Shown in pieces: positions 54,803-63,134 of a stretch of DNA of 64,000 nt (position 1 is the first letter of the stretch; each line of letters opens with the position of its first letter). This DNA is from an uncultured Bacilli bacterium. Its GTDB lineage: Bacteria > Bacillota_I > Bacilli_A > RF39 > UBA660. Location: NCBI GenBank assembly GCA_910587065.1, contig CAJUMA010000002.1, forward strand, positions 97,121 through 161,120, given 5' to 3'. The notes below the pieces were generated by a model, which did no database searches, was not told the DNA's origin, and saw only the letters and a program-made list of their open reading frames with translations. Both the position numbers and the translations under genes were made by a program.

Positions 54803-56545
54803 ATGAGATACGAATATGTAGCAAGTTGTAAATCTGATAATGATCAATTTATAATTTACCGTGATAGTGTAACAAAAAAGTTTTATGCTGTAGAGTCTAA
54901 TTATGAAATTGAAGATCCAGATTTAGATTATATAATTGATTATTCATTCAATACACAAGAAGATGAGTCTTTAAAATCAAATGAGATCACCAATAAAAAT
55001 ATGATAAAGGCCTTAGAAGAGGTTTATCAAATAGGCAAACATAATTACATAAAGAATAAAATAGAGGCAAGAAATGAAAGAATTAAGGAAGAAAAAAAGA
55101 TATACAGAAGAAATATTATTCTTCTTATTCATTTGGTAACTTCTTTACTAATTGCAAGGCCTCATGTCTCAATGGCTGTACAAGAATTTAGAAATAATCA
55201 TCATTTAAAACAAATAGAAGCTTCCTTAGATAATGATAATCAATTCACTGTTTATTATAGTTTTTGTGAGTCTTTAATTATTAATAAAACACTTAGTGAC
55301 GATTTACTAAAAACTCTATTTAAAGATTTTAATAGGCTAGTATTTTCTGATACCCCAATATTTGAAAATAATGCTGATGCAATTAACAAACGTCTAAGAG
55401 AGTACGATTTTACTAATTTAAATGAAACTAATTATGAATCAGCTCTTGAATATATTATATTTGGAAGAAAAACAGCAGTAAGTAAGTGTGCAACACTATC
55501 CTTGATAAGTTATGCTAATAATTGTGAAAATGATGTTTCTATGCTTTTTGGCGAATTAACCTTACCATTTTGTGATAAAGATATTCTTGAAACTATAATA
55601 ACTAAAAATGATAAAGCTTATATAAAAGAAGTTTCTGAATATTATAGTGTAAGCGAAGATAAAGTTGAGACTGCCCTAAATCTCTTAAAACATTATGCTG
55701 AATCGACTGATTGGGCTGAAAAAATTGAACTTAAGGCAGCCTATCAAAAAATAATTCATGATATCTTAACAAGTTATTATGTAGATAGAGGGATTTTAAC
55801 AGAATTTGATCATTTAGTATTAGCTAGCGAAATATATGATGGTACACAAAATGTTTATAACAACATATTTTCCGATTATATAACAGTTTCTCATTCTTCC
55901 CGTGAATATCCTTTATATAAAAGGTATTTCAGTAAAGAACTTTCAAAAAAAGAAGTTAGTATGAATATTTATAAAGATAAACTTACTACTTTGATTGAAG
56001 AAAAAGGAGACAATTTAGACTATAATGATCCCGATTGCCGTTTCATGCTTTATTTATATACTCTATGTATAAATGATTCTATCATTAGTCAAAATAAAGA
56101 TCTCTTGTCCTCTGAAACAGCAGAGGATATTGCTGAAATTATTATTAATGATGTTTTTGACAATGAAGGTTCAACAAGAATAAATAAAGAATTTCTCTAT
56201 ACTTACTTTACTTGTGGAAAAATCAACATTAATGACTTAAGAAATTATTTACAACTTGATGAACGTGATGGATTATCTGTATCACTTTATGTTGATTTTC
56301 TAAATTGTTTAAAAAAGGAAGATTATATTTCGGAGACGGAGTACAGTGGAATTGTCGACAAAGTAATAAGTAATTTAAAACTAATCAATTATAGATTAGT
56401 TGGTACTATGGAAGAAAGTTTAAATTCAGGTGAATCAATGTTTGAAGAATTTAAGCTATTACCTCAAATTCAAGAATATAAAGAAGAATCAGTAAAAAAA
56501 TTAGTTGTGGAGCAAAAATATCCCCAAAAAGAGGAAGAGGAATAA
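54803..56545 (+). CDS. Membrane-anchored partner of the lipoprotein, unknown function
   Basis: The 580-residue protein has a cytoplasmic N-terminal domain of about 105 residues, one membrane segment (about 109-125, IILLIHLVTSLLIARPHV) and a long extracellular, acidic, helical region. The last residues are glutamate-rich. TAGGTGAG precedes ATG 54803; a GTG nine bases earlier is inside that site. Extracellular halves of this protein and the preceding lipoprotein share helical motifs, suggesting a duplicated family in which one copy became lipid-anchored and the other a transmembrane protein. Confidence 0.68.
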   Translation: MRYEYVASCKSDNDQFIIYRDSVTKKFYAVESNYEIEDPDLDYIIDYSFNTQEDESLKSNEITNKNMIKALEEVYQIGKHNYIKNKIEARNERIKEEKKIYRRNIILLIHLVTSLLIARPHVSMAVQEFRNNHHLKQIEASLDNDNQFTVYYSFCESLIINKTLSDDLLKTLFKDFNRLVFSDTPIFENNADAINKRLREYDFTNLNETNYESALEYIIFGRKTAVSKCATLSLISYANNCENDVSMLFGELTLPFCDKDILETIITKNDKAYIKEVSEYYSVSEDKVETALNLLKHYAESTDWAEKIELKAAYQKIIHDILTSYYVDRGILTEFDHLVLASEIYDGTQNVYNNIFSDYITVSHSSREYPLYKRYFSKELSKKEVSMNIYKDKLTTLIEEKGDNLDYNDPDCRFMLYLYTLCINDSIISQNKDLLSSETAEDIAEIIINDVFDNEGSTRINKEFLYTYFTCGKININDLRNYLQLDERDGLSVSLYVDFLNCLKKEDYISETEYSGIVDKVISNLKLINYRLVGTMEESLNSGESMFEEFKLLPQIQEYKEESVKKLVVEQKYPQKEEEE

Positions 56546-56619
56546 AATAAAAAAGTTTTTCTCTTTTTTTATGCGTGGTATAATAAAAGAAACATTAATA
56601 CTTATAAGGAGATGGTAAT

Positions 56620-57078
56620 ATAGAAACTACACTTTGTCTTTTAAAAGACTCTAATAAGATAATGCTTGCTATGAAAAAAAGAGGATTTGGTGAAGGAAAG
56701 TATAATGGAGTTGGCGGAAAACTAGAAGAAAATGAAACAAAAGAAGAAGCAATGATTCGTGAAACAAAAGAAGAAATTAATGTAACTCCAACAGAATATG
56801 AATACATGGGTATGGTAAAATTTGATGAGTTTTATAAGGGAAAACCTCAAAGACTTATTTTTCATCTTTATGTAGTAACAAAATGGGATGGGGAAATTGA
56901 AGAAACGGAAGAAATGGCTCCTCACTGGTTTGATATAGATAATATTCCTTATGATGATATGTTTCCTGATGATAAATACTGGCTTCCTTTAATACTTGAA
57001 AATAAAAAAATAGATGCCTATTTCAAATTTGATGAAAATTGGAATTTGTTAGCCAAAGAAATAAAAGAATTAAAATAA
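56620..57078 (+). CDS. NUDIX hydrolase (MutT-like), apparent ATA start
   Basis: The NUDIX box is intact: GGKLEENE, then RETKEEI (GX5EX7REUXEE pattern). The family pattern TTLCLLKDSNKIMLAMKKRGFGEGK, read in parts, extends upstream of the first in-frame ATG (56662). The true start is therefore further left. The frame opens to an ATA codon at 56620, with GGAG eight bases before it, where relatives have ATG-GAA-ACT-ACA-like starts. It hydrolyses oxidised or unwanted nucleoside triphosphates. The use of AUA is inferred, not proven. Confidence 0.8.
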   Translation: METTLCLLKDSNKIMLAMKKRGFGEGKYNGVGGKLEENETKEEAMIRETKEEINVTPTEYEYMGMVKFDEFYKGKPQRLIFHLYVVTKWDGEIEETEEMAPHWFDIDNIPYDDMFPDDKYWLPLILENKKIDAYFKFDENWNLLAKEIKELK

Positions 57079-57094
57079 AGAGGGGAATGATTAA

Positions 57095-57679
57095 ATGAAA
57101 GTAATTTTAGCATCTAATTCTAAACAAAGACAAGACATTTTAAAAATGGTTGGATTAAAATATGATGTAATGTTAAGCAATATTGAAGAGTCTAGTACAA
57201 AAAAAGACCCTTATGAATATGTAAAAGAGTTATCTTTAAATAAAGCTTTAAATGTTTCATCAAGACTAAAAGAAAATGCGATTATAATTGGAGCAGATAC
57301 AATTGTTTTTAAAGATAATAAAATTTATGAAAAGCCTAAATCTTTAGAAGAAGCTGCCCAAAACATCAAAGAATTCTCGGCAAGTAAAAACACGGTAATA
57401 ACAGGAATTACTATAATTGATAAATACAATGATAAAAAAATAAGTGTTGCCACCAGCGCAGATGTTTACTTTAGAGAAGTTGATTCAGAGGAAATCACTT
57501 GGTATATAAATAATGAAAGTAAAATATTTAAATCTTGCGGTTATGTTCCTCATGGTAAGGCGGCCACATTTATAGAAAAAATTGAGGGGGATTATAATAC
57601 TATACTTGGACTTTCTCCGAATGTTTTATTTAAAACTCTAAAGAAGCTTGGTTATAAAGTAACAGATTTTGATTTTTAA
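57095..57679 (+). CDS. maf: Maf nucleoside triphosphate pyrophosphatase
   Basis: The 194-residue Maf protein has ILASNSKQRQDIL, the IIGADTIV motif, and EGDYNTILGLSP near the C-terminus. It hydrolyses non-canonical or excess NTPs such as dTTP and UTP and is linked to septum control. It follows mutT by 16 bases and shares its house-cleaning theme. Confidence 0.93.
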   Translation: MKVILASNSKQRQDILKMVGLKYDVMLSNIEESSTKKDPYEYVKELSLNKALNVSSRLKENAIIIGADTIVFKDNKIYEKPKSLEEAAQNIKEFSASKNTVITGITIIDKYNDKKISVATSADVYFREVDSEEITWYINNESKIFKSCGYVPHGKAATFIEKIEGDYNTILGLSPNVLFKTLKKLGYKVTDFDF

Positions 57680-57751
57680 TAAAGAAGTTCAACGATTTGT
57701 AAAATATCTATAATCATGTTAAAATATCAAGCAAAAAAAAGGAGAAAAATT

Positions 57752-58432
57752 ATGGATGGAAAATTATTAATTTTATGCGACGAACTCCCAGAGACAAAAG
57801 AGCATTACAGTATAAAAGATTATTATTTCTTAAAAAGAGATATGATTGATCCTGAGGATGACCCAGAAAAGTTATTTGTAACATGGGATGCCATTATTCC
57901 AAAGAATCAAAGTTTTATAGATGCTTGCAAATATTATGGATTGACCTTTGAAGAGATGCCACCTCTTTTTGCTCTAATGCAAGAAGGGAAAACAGATCCT
58001 AAAAACGGAACAATACACGGAAGTCTTCAAGAAGAAAGTTACTTTAATACCTTAAATTATAATAGAAATAGAGTTACAAAACTTGCTCAAGATGGCGAAG
58101 ACTATCAAGCCGAAGCTCTTGACCTTTCTTGTCAATACCCGTCTCAAGCAACCGAACAATTTTTAAGAGATTTTTCTTCTTTACTTAATAAAAATGGTGT
58201 TGTAAGAATCCTTCTTTGTTATAAAAATACAACTGATTCAGCAAGTGTAAGACACCGTATGTTACTTATGGAAGCTTGGAAAAATCAAAATAGATTTATG
58301 CGAGATCAATCATCTTCTGCTGAAATTGTCGAGTCAATCGCCTATGATGATTTTGGTGAAGTTTACAGTAGAGCTAACGAAGAAATGTTAAAAATTTATT
58401 CTTTACCAATATTTGGTATTTCAAAGATGTAG
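57752..58432 (+). CDS. Hypothetical protein
   Basis: The 226-residue product starts at ATG 57752 behind AGGAGA; a longer frame begins 12 codons earlier without a site. It is acidic and soluble, with a conserved-looking middle (FVTWDAIIPKNQSFIDACKY, IHGSLQEESYFNTLNYNRNR). I cannot assign a family. It is followed by a strong terminator, so it may form a single-gene unit. Confidence 0.6.
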   Translation: MDGKLLILCDELPETKEHYSIKDYYFLKRDMIDPEDDPEKLFVTWDAIIPKNQSFIDACKYYGLTFEEMPPLFALMQEGKTDPKNGTIHGSLQEESYFNTLNYNRNRVTKLAQDGEDYQAEALDLSCQYPSQATEQFLRDFSSLLNKNGVVRILLCYKNTTDSASVRHRMLLMEAWKNQNRFMRDQSSSAEIVESIAYDDFGEVYSRANEEMLKIYSLPIFGISKM

Positions 58433-58449
58433 TTATTTACATCTTTTTT
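58423..58449 (+). terminator. Terminator upstream of the bce operon
   Basis: AAAGATGTA pairs with TACATCTTT around GTTATT and runs into T8; it overlaps the stop codon of the hypothetical gene. Confidence 0.85.
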
Positions 58450-58461
58450 TTCTTGAATTTG

Positions 58462-58504
58462 TTACAAAAATGTAAGATTAAATAAATTTTACTTATGCTA
58501 TAAT
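58462..58504 (+). promoter_or_regulatory. bceR: BceR-type operator and -10 box upstream of bceR
   Basis: TTACA-AAAA-TGTAA at 58462-58475 is a perfect match to the known BceR binding pattern TNACA-N4-TGTAA. TATAAT follows at 58499-58504. The operator sits immediately upstream of where the -35 box would be, suiting activation of the operon by its own response regulator. Confidence 0.7.
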
Positions 58505-58531
58505 TATATTAGAAAAAAAGTGGTGAATTTT

Positions 58532-59194
58532 ATGAAAAAAATAATGATAGTTGAAGATGAAAAAACTCTTTGCAGCGAACTTGTAACGCTTCTTAAGAAT
58601 AATAACTATGAACCAATAGTTTTATCAAACTTTAATAATACGGCAAGTGAAATATTAGCTTCAAATTCTGATTTAGTTTTACTTGATATAAATATACCAT
58701 ATGTAAATGGAGAGATAGTCTTACAAGAATTACGTAAGACATCAAATATACCTGTAATAATGGTTACGAGCAGAAATTCTGATATAGATGAGGCTCTATC
58801 TATATCGTATGGAGCGGATGATTATATAACTAAACCTTTTAATTCAAATATTTTACTTTTAAGAATTGGTGCTGTCTTAAAAAGAAGCAATAATGAGACA
58901 AATACTTTAACATATAAAGATGTAAGTATAAATATTGGTAAAGGTCTTTTAAAAAAAGGAGACATAGAAATAACATTAACAAAAAATGAAATGATAATAT
59001 TCAGTTATTTATTAAATCATCAAGATAGGTTAGTTACTCGTGATGAACTTATGACTGACCTTTGGAATAATGATGAGTTTATAAACGATAATGCCTTAAC
59101 CGTAAATATTAGTAGATTAAGAGCTAAACTAAAAACAATTGGCTATGAAGATGCGATAGATACTCGTAAAGGAATGGGGTATATCTTATCATGA
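58532..59194 (+). CDS. bceR: BceR-type response regulator
   Basis: The 220-residue OmpR-type regulator has receiver domain residues in IMIVEDEKT, LLDINIPYVNG and YITKPFN, and a winged-helix C-terminus (NEMIIFSYLLNHQDRLVTRDEL, DTRKGMGY). Its neighbours are a BceS kinase and a BceAB transporter. It should bind the operators seen at 58462-58475 and 60213-60226. ATG 58532 is used after GGTGA; an in-frame GTG lies four codons earlier. Its last codon overlaps bceS. Confidence 0.92.
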   Translation: MKKIMIVEDEKTLCSELVTLLKNNNYEPIVLSNFNNTASEILASNSDLVLLDINIPYVNGEIVLQELRKTSNIPVIMVTSRNSDIDEALSISYGADDYITKPFNSNILLLRIGAVLKRSNNETNTLTYKDVSINIGKGLLKKGDIEITLTKNEMIIFSYLLNHQDRLVTRDELMTDLWNNDEFINDNALTVNISRLRAKLKTIGYEDAIDTRKGMGYILS

Positions 59195-60210
59195 ATTTTT
59201 TAAAATATTTAAAAGATAAATTATATATGATAATATTAACATCAATTAGTTTTCTAATTATTACTTTAACTCTCTTAGCTTTTAAAGTTGATAAAAGTGT
59301 AATAATCGCGATATTCTTGATTTTATTTGTTTTATTTTCCATAATTTTTTTGACGGAGTATTTTAGAAAGAAAAGATTTTATACAGAGCTTTTAACAAAT
59401 GTTGACCTTTTAGATAAAAGTTATCTAGTTTTAGAAACACTTTATAAGCCAGAATTTTACGAAGGCAAAATACTATATCAAGCCCTTTATGAAATTAACA
59501 AATCTATGAATGAAAATGTTAACAATATTAAGAATCAATGGCAGGACTTTAAAGAATATATTGAGATGTGGATTCATGAAGTAAAAATTCCTCTTGCTAC
59601 ATTATCTCTTATAAGTAATAATCATAAAAATAGAGTTGATAAAAAGATGCAAACTCACATAAAAAGATTAGAAGATTATGTTGATCAAGTTTTATACTAC
59701 GCAAGAAGTGAAAATGCTTCTCAAGATTATTTGATAAAAGAAGTAAATCTGAATGTAGTCATTAAGAATGTTGGAATAAGAAATATGGATGACTTACTAG
59801 AAAATAAAATAGATTTTCTTACGAATAATATAAATGTTCAAATTCTAACTGATGCCAAATGGTTAGAGTTTATCTTAAATCAACTAATAAATAATAGTAT
59901 AAAGTACAAAAGGAACATAAAAAATTCTTTTATAAAAATTACTGTTAAAGAAGAAAAAGAAAAAACAGTCATTGTGGTTGAGGATAATGGCATGGGTATA
60001 AAAGAAACTGATTTAAAACAAGTATTTAACAAATCTTTCACAGGAGAAAATGGTCGAATCAAGAGTAAATCAACAGGTATGGGGTTATTTATTGCTAAAA
60101 ATATGTGTGAAAAATTAGGACATAAAATAGCTATTGAGTCAGTCTATAGTAAGTATACAAAAGTTTTTATAACTATATCCAAAGATGCGTATTATGATAT
60201 TTTAAAGTAA
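59191..60210 (+). CDS. bceS: BceS-type histidine kinase (intramembrane sensing)
   Basis: The 339-residue kinase has two membrane helices (about 10-28 and 33-50) with almost no extracellular loop, the hallmark of BceS kinases that sense through their partner transporter. Phospho-acceptor H129 lies in MWIHEVKIPLA, typical of the family. The ATPase domain follows (NQLINNSIKYK, VEDNGMGIK, STGMGLFIAK). It overlaps bceR by four bases. Confidence 0.92.
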   Translation: MNFLKYLKDKLYMIILTSISFLIITLTLLAFKVDKSVIIAIFLILFVLFSIIFLTEYFRKKRFYTELLTNVDLLDKSYLVLETLYKPEFYEGKILYQALYEINKSMNENVNNIKNQWQDFKEYIEMWIHEVKIPLATLSLISNNHKNRVDKKMQTHIKRLEDYVDQVLYYARSENASQDYLIKEVNLNVVIKNVGIRNMDDLLENKIDFLTNNINVQILTDAKWLEFILNQLINNSIKYKRNIKNSFIKITVKEEKEKTVIVVEDNGMGIKETDLKQVFNKSFTGENGRIKSKSTGMGLFIAKNMCEKLGHKIAIESVYSKYTKVFITISKDAYYDILK

Positions 60211-60212
60211 TA

Positions 60213-60226
60213 TTTCAAAATTGTAA
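60213..60226 (+). promoter_or_regulatory. bceA: Second BceR-type operator upstream of bceA
   Basis: TTTCA-AAAT-TGTAA matches TNACA-N4-TGTAA in all but one base. A TATAAT at 60263-60268 precedes the bceA ribosome-binding site. The target promoter of BceRS systems normally lies before bceA, so position and sequence agree. Confidence 0.6.
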
Positions 60227-60297
60227 TATTCTGTTATATTAAACGAATGACAAAAAAATAAATATAATTTATTATTATTTATGGAAGGAGAAATAAT

Positions 60298-61065
60298 ATG
60301 GAAAAAATTTTAAAAGTTTCCCAAATTGAAAAATATTATGGTAGTCGTTCATCTTTAACAAAAGCGATTGATAATTTATCTTTTGAGGTTGAAAAAGGAG
60401 AATTTGTCTGCCTAATGGGAGCAAGCGGAAGTGGAAAAACAACACTTTTAAATGTCATTTCAACAATTGATAAAGTTACATCAGGTCATATTTATGTAGG
60501 GGGAGTTGATATAACTAAATTAAAAGGGAATGCACTTAATAAATTTAGGAGAGAAGAGTTAGGCTTTATATTTCAAGACTTTAATTTACTAGATACTCTT
60601 ACAGCCTATGAAAATATCGCGCTTGCTTTATCTATTCAAAATACAAACATAAAAGAAATTGATGAGAAAATAAAGAAAGTGGCATCAGAACTTAATATAA
60701 AGGATGTCTTACACAAATATCCTTATCAAATGAGTGGAGGGCAAAAACAAAGAGTAGCTTCTGCAAGAGCTATAATAACTGATCCTAAACTAATACTTGC
60801 AGATGAACCCACAGGTGCTTTAGACTCTAAATCAGCTAAAATGCTACTAGAAAAGTTTAATTACTTAAATGAAAAGTTATCTTCAACAATTCTTATGGTA
60901 ACACATGATGCCTTTACGGCATCATATGCAAGCAGAGTAATTTTCATCAAAGATGGTAAGATATTCAAAGAACTACATAAAGGAAATAGTTCAAGGAAAG
61001 AATTTTTTGATAAGATTATTGATGTTGTAACCTTACTTGGTGGTGATTTAAATGATGCTCTTTAA
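60298..61065 (+). CDS. bceA: BceA-type ABC transporter ATPase
   Basis: The 255-residue ATPase has Walker A GASGSGKTT, Q-loop FIFQDFNLLDTLT, signature MSGGQKQR, Walker B LILADEPTGALD and the H-loop VTHD. GGAAGGAG precedes the ATG. It powers the BceB permease against cell-wall-targeting peptide antibiotics. Its 3' end overlaps bceB by 14 bases. Confidence 0.95.
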   Translation: MEKILKVSQIEKYYGSRSSLTKAIDNLSFEVEKGEFVCLMGASGSGKTTLLNVISTIDKVTSGHIYVGGVDITKLKGNALNKFRREELGFIFQDFNLLDTLTAYENIALALSIQNTNIKEIDEKIKKVASELNIKDVLHKYPYQMSGGQKQRVASARAIITDPKLILADEPTGALDSKSAKMLLEKFNYLNEKLSSTILMVTHDAFTASYASRVIFIKDGKIFKELHKGNSSRKEFFDKIIDVVTLLGGDLNDAL

Positions 61066-63133
61066 ATTATCGTTAAAAAACATTAAGAAAAGTATTAAAG
61101 ACTATGCTATCTATTTTTTTACCCTAATTCTTGGTGTATCAATATTCTATATATTTAATGCTTTAGACACGCAAACCGCCATGATGGATGTTTCTTCATC
61201 AACAAGAGAGTTAATAAAGCTTATGATAAATGCCCTATCAGCCGTAAGTGTTTTTGTCTCATTCATACTAGGTTTTCTAATAATTTATGCATCTAAATTT
61301 TTAATAAAAAGAAGAAACAAAGAATTTGGAATATATTTGACTCTTGGTATGAGTAAGAGACGTATTTCAATGATTCTCTTCTTTGAAACATTATTTATAG
61401 GTGTCTTATCACTTATTATTGGCATAGGGGTAGGAACAATTTTATCCCAATTGATGAGCATAATAGTTATAAATATGTTTGAAGCCAATTTAACAGAATT
61501 CGCTTTTGTCTTTTCAAAGGCCGCCTGTTTAAAAACAATTGCTTACTTTAGTATAATGTACTTATTTGTAATGCTTTTTAACACTTTAAGTGTCAGTAAA
61601 TGCAAGCTAATAGATTTATTAAATAGTAAAAAGAGGAGTGAAGAAATAAAACTTAAAAATCCAATTGTTTGTATAATCATATTTATAATATCAGTATTTA
61701 TTTTAGGTAAGGCCTATTACATGGTCACCAGTGGCTTTTTAGAATTATCTTCTGCTCAAGATATTTTAATACCAATCGCACTTGGTTCAATTTCAACATT
61801 CTTTATCTTTTGGTCTTTATCGGGATTAATATTAAGAATAGCATCATCTATAAAAAAATTTTATTATAAAGGATTAAATAGTTTTACTTTAAGACAATTT
61901 AGTAGCAAGATAAATACAACAGTATTTTCTACAACTGTAATCTGCTTAATGCTATTTTTAACAATATGTTTACTATCTGCCTGTCTTACAATGAAAAATT
62001 CTATGAATGCTAATATAAAAGAATTAGCTCCTGCTGATATTATGCTTTTAAATAAACGTAATATGTCTTTTCATAATCGTAAAAATATAAATTTAGGATA
62101 TGGTTATAATGAGACTCAAATAGCCAATTCAAATCTAAATATCTTAGAAAAATTAGAGAAATTTAATTATGACATTACTAAGCATTTAAAAGAATATATT
62201 CTTATAAATTCCTATGCAACGGAAGACTTAACTTTAAATCATACGTTGGGTTCAAGACTTGATATTATAAGGAAAGAGTATCCTTTTATAAAGTATGATA
62301 CGATGGAAGAGATTATAAAAATAAGCGATTACAACAAAGTGGCTAAATTGTATGGTATAAAAGAATATTTTTTAAATAAAGATGAATACTTAATTTTAGC
62401 TGACTTTAAATCAATGGTAAATATTAGAAATATGGCTCTCGAAAATAATGAAACAATAAGTGTTTTTGGTAAAACACTAAAGCCAAAATATAATTCATGT
62501 CAAGAAGGCTTTATAGAAATGTCCAGTCAACATATAAATTCGGGAATAATTCTTGTCCCTGATGAAATAGTAGATGAAAGCTATTTAAATTATGATCTTT
62601 TAGTTGGCAACTATAATACTAATAATAAAAAAGAAATCCAAAAAATTGAAGATGATATTAATAATCTTGTTAACAATCCTTTAAAAGATACTTATCTTTT
62701 ACCAGACGGTTCAACAAAACTAGCAATTAAAGAATCTTCTAATAGTTTAACTGTAATGGTTACATTTATTGGTTTATATTTAGGAGTAATATTTTTAATC
62801 AGTAGTGCAGCTATTCTAGCTTTAAAAGAATTATCAGAATCAAGTGATAATAAAGAGAGATTTAAAATGTTAAGAAGCATTGGCGCTGATGAAAAAATGA
62901 TTAATAAAGCCTTATTTAGACAGATTGGGATATTTTTCCTGTTACCTTTAATTCTTGCTATTATTCACTCAATATTTGGTATTAAATTTGCTGTAAAGAT
63001 TCTTGAAGTATTTGGTACTGAGGAATTAATGCCATCAATTATTATGACTTCAGTATTTATTGTTGTTATCTATGGTAGTTATTTTCTAATTACTTATTAT
63101 TGTAGTAAAAACATTATAAAAGAAAGAGTTTAA
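61052..63133 (+). CDS. bceB: BceB-type FtsX-like permease
   Basis: The 693-residue permease has the family layout of about ten membrane helices with one large extracellular domain (about residues 320-560) between helices 7 and 8, and an FtsX core at both ends (IYASKFLIKRRNKEFGIYLTLG; RFKMLRSIGADEKMI). BceB binds lipid-cycle intermediates or peptide complexes and signals to BceS. It overlaps bceA by 14 bases. Confidence 0.93.
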   Translation: MMLFKLSLKNIKKSIKDYAIYFFTLILGVSIFYIFNALDTQTAMMDVSSSTRELIKLMINALSAVSVFVSFILGFLIIYASKFLIKRRNKEFGIYLTLGMSKRRISMILFFETLFIGVLSLIIGIGVGTILSQLMSIIVINMFEANLTEFAFVFSKAACLKTIAYFSIMYLFVMLFNTLSVSKCKLIDLLNSKKRSEEIKLKNPIVCIIIFIISVFILGKAYYMVTSGFLELSSAQDILIPIALGSISTFFIFWSLSGLILRIASSIKKFYYKGLNSFTLRQFSSKINTTVFSTTVICLMLFLTICLLSACLTMKNSMNANIKELAPADIMLLNKRNMSFHNRKNINLGYGYNETQIANSNLNILEKLEKFNYDITKHLKEYILINSYATEDLTLNHTLGSRLDIIRKEYPFIKYDTMEEIIKISDYNKVAKLYGIKEYFLNKDEYLILADFKSMVNIRNMALENNETISVFGKTLKPKYNSCQEGFIEMSSQHINSGIILVPDEIVDESYLNYDLLVGNYNTNNKKEIQKIEDDINNLVNNPLKDTYLLPDGSTKLAIKESSNSLTVMVTFIGLYLGVIFLISSAAILALKELSESSDNKERFKMLRSIGADEKMINKALFRQIGIFFLLPLILAIIHSIFGIKFAVKILEVFGTEELMPSIIMTSVFIVVIYGSYFLITYYCSKNIIKERV

Positions 63134-63134
63134 G

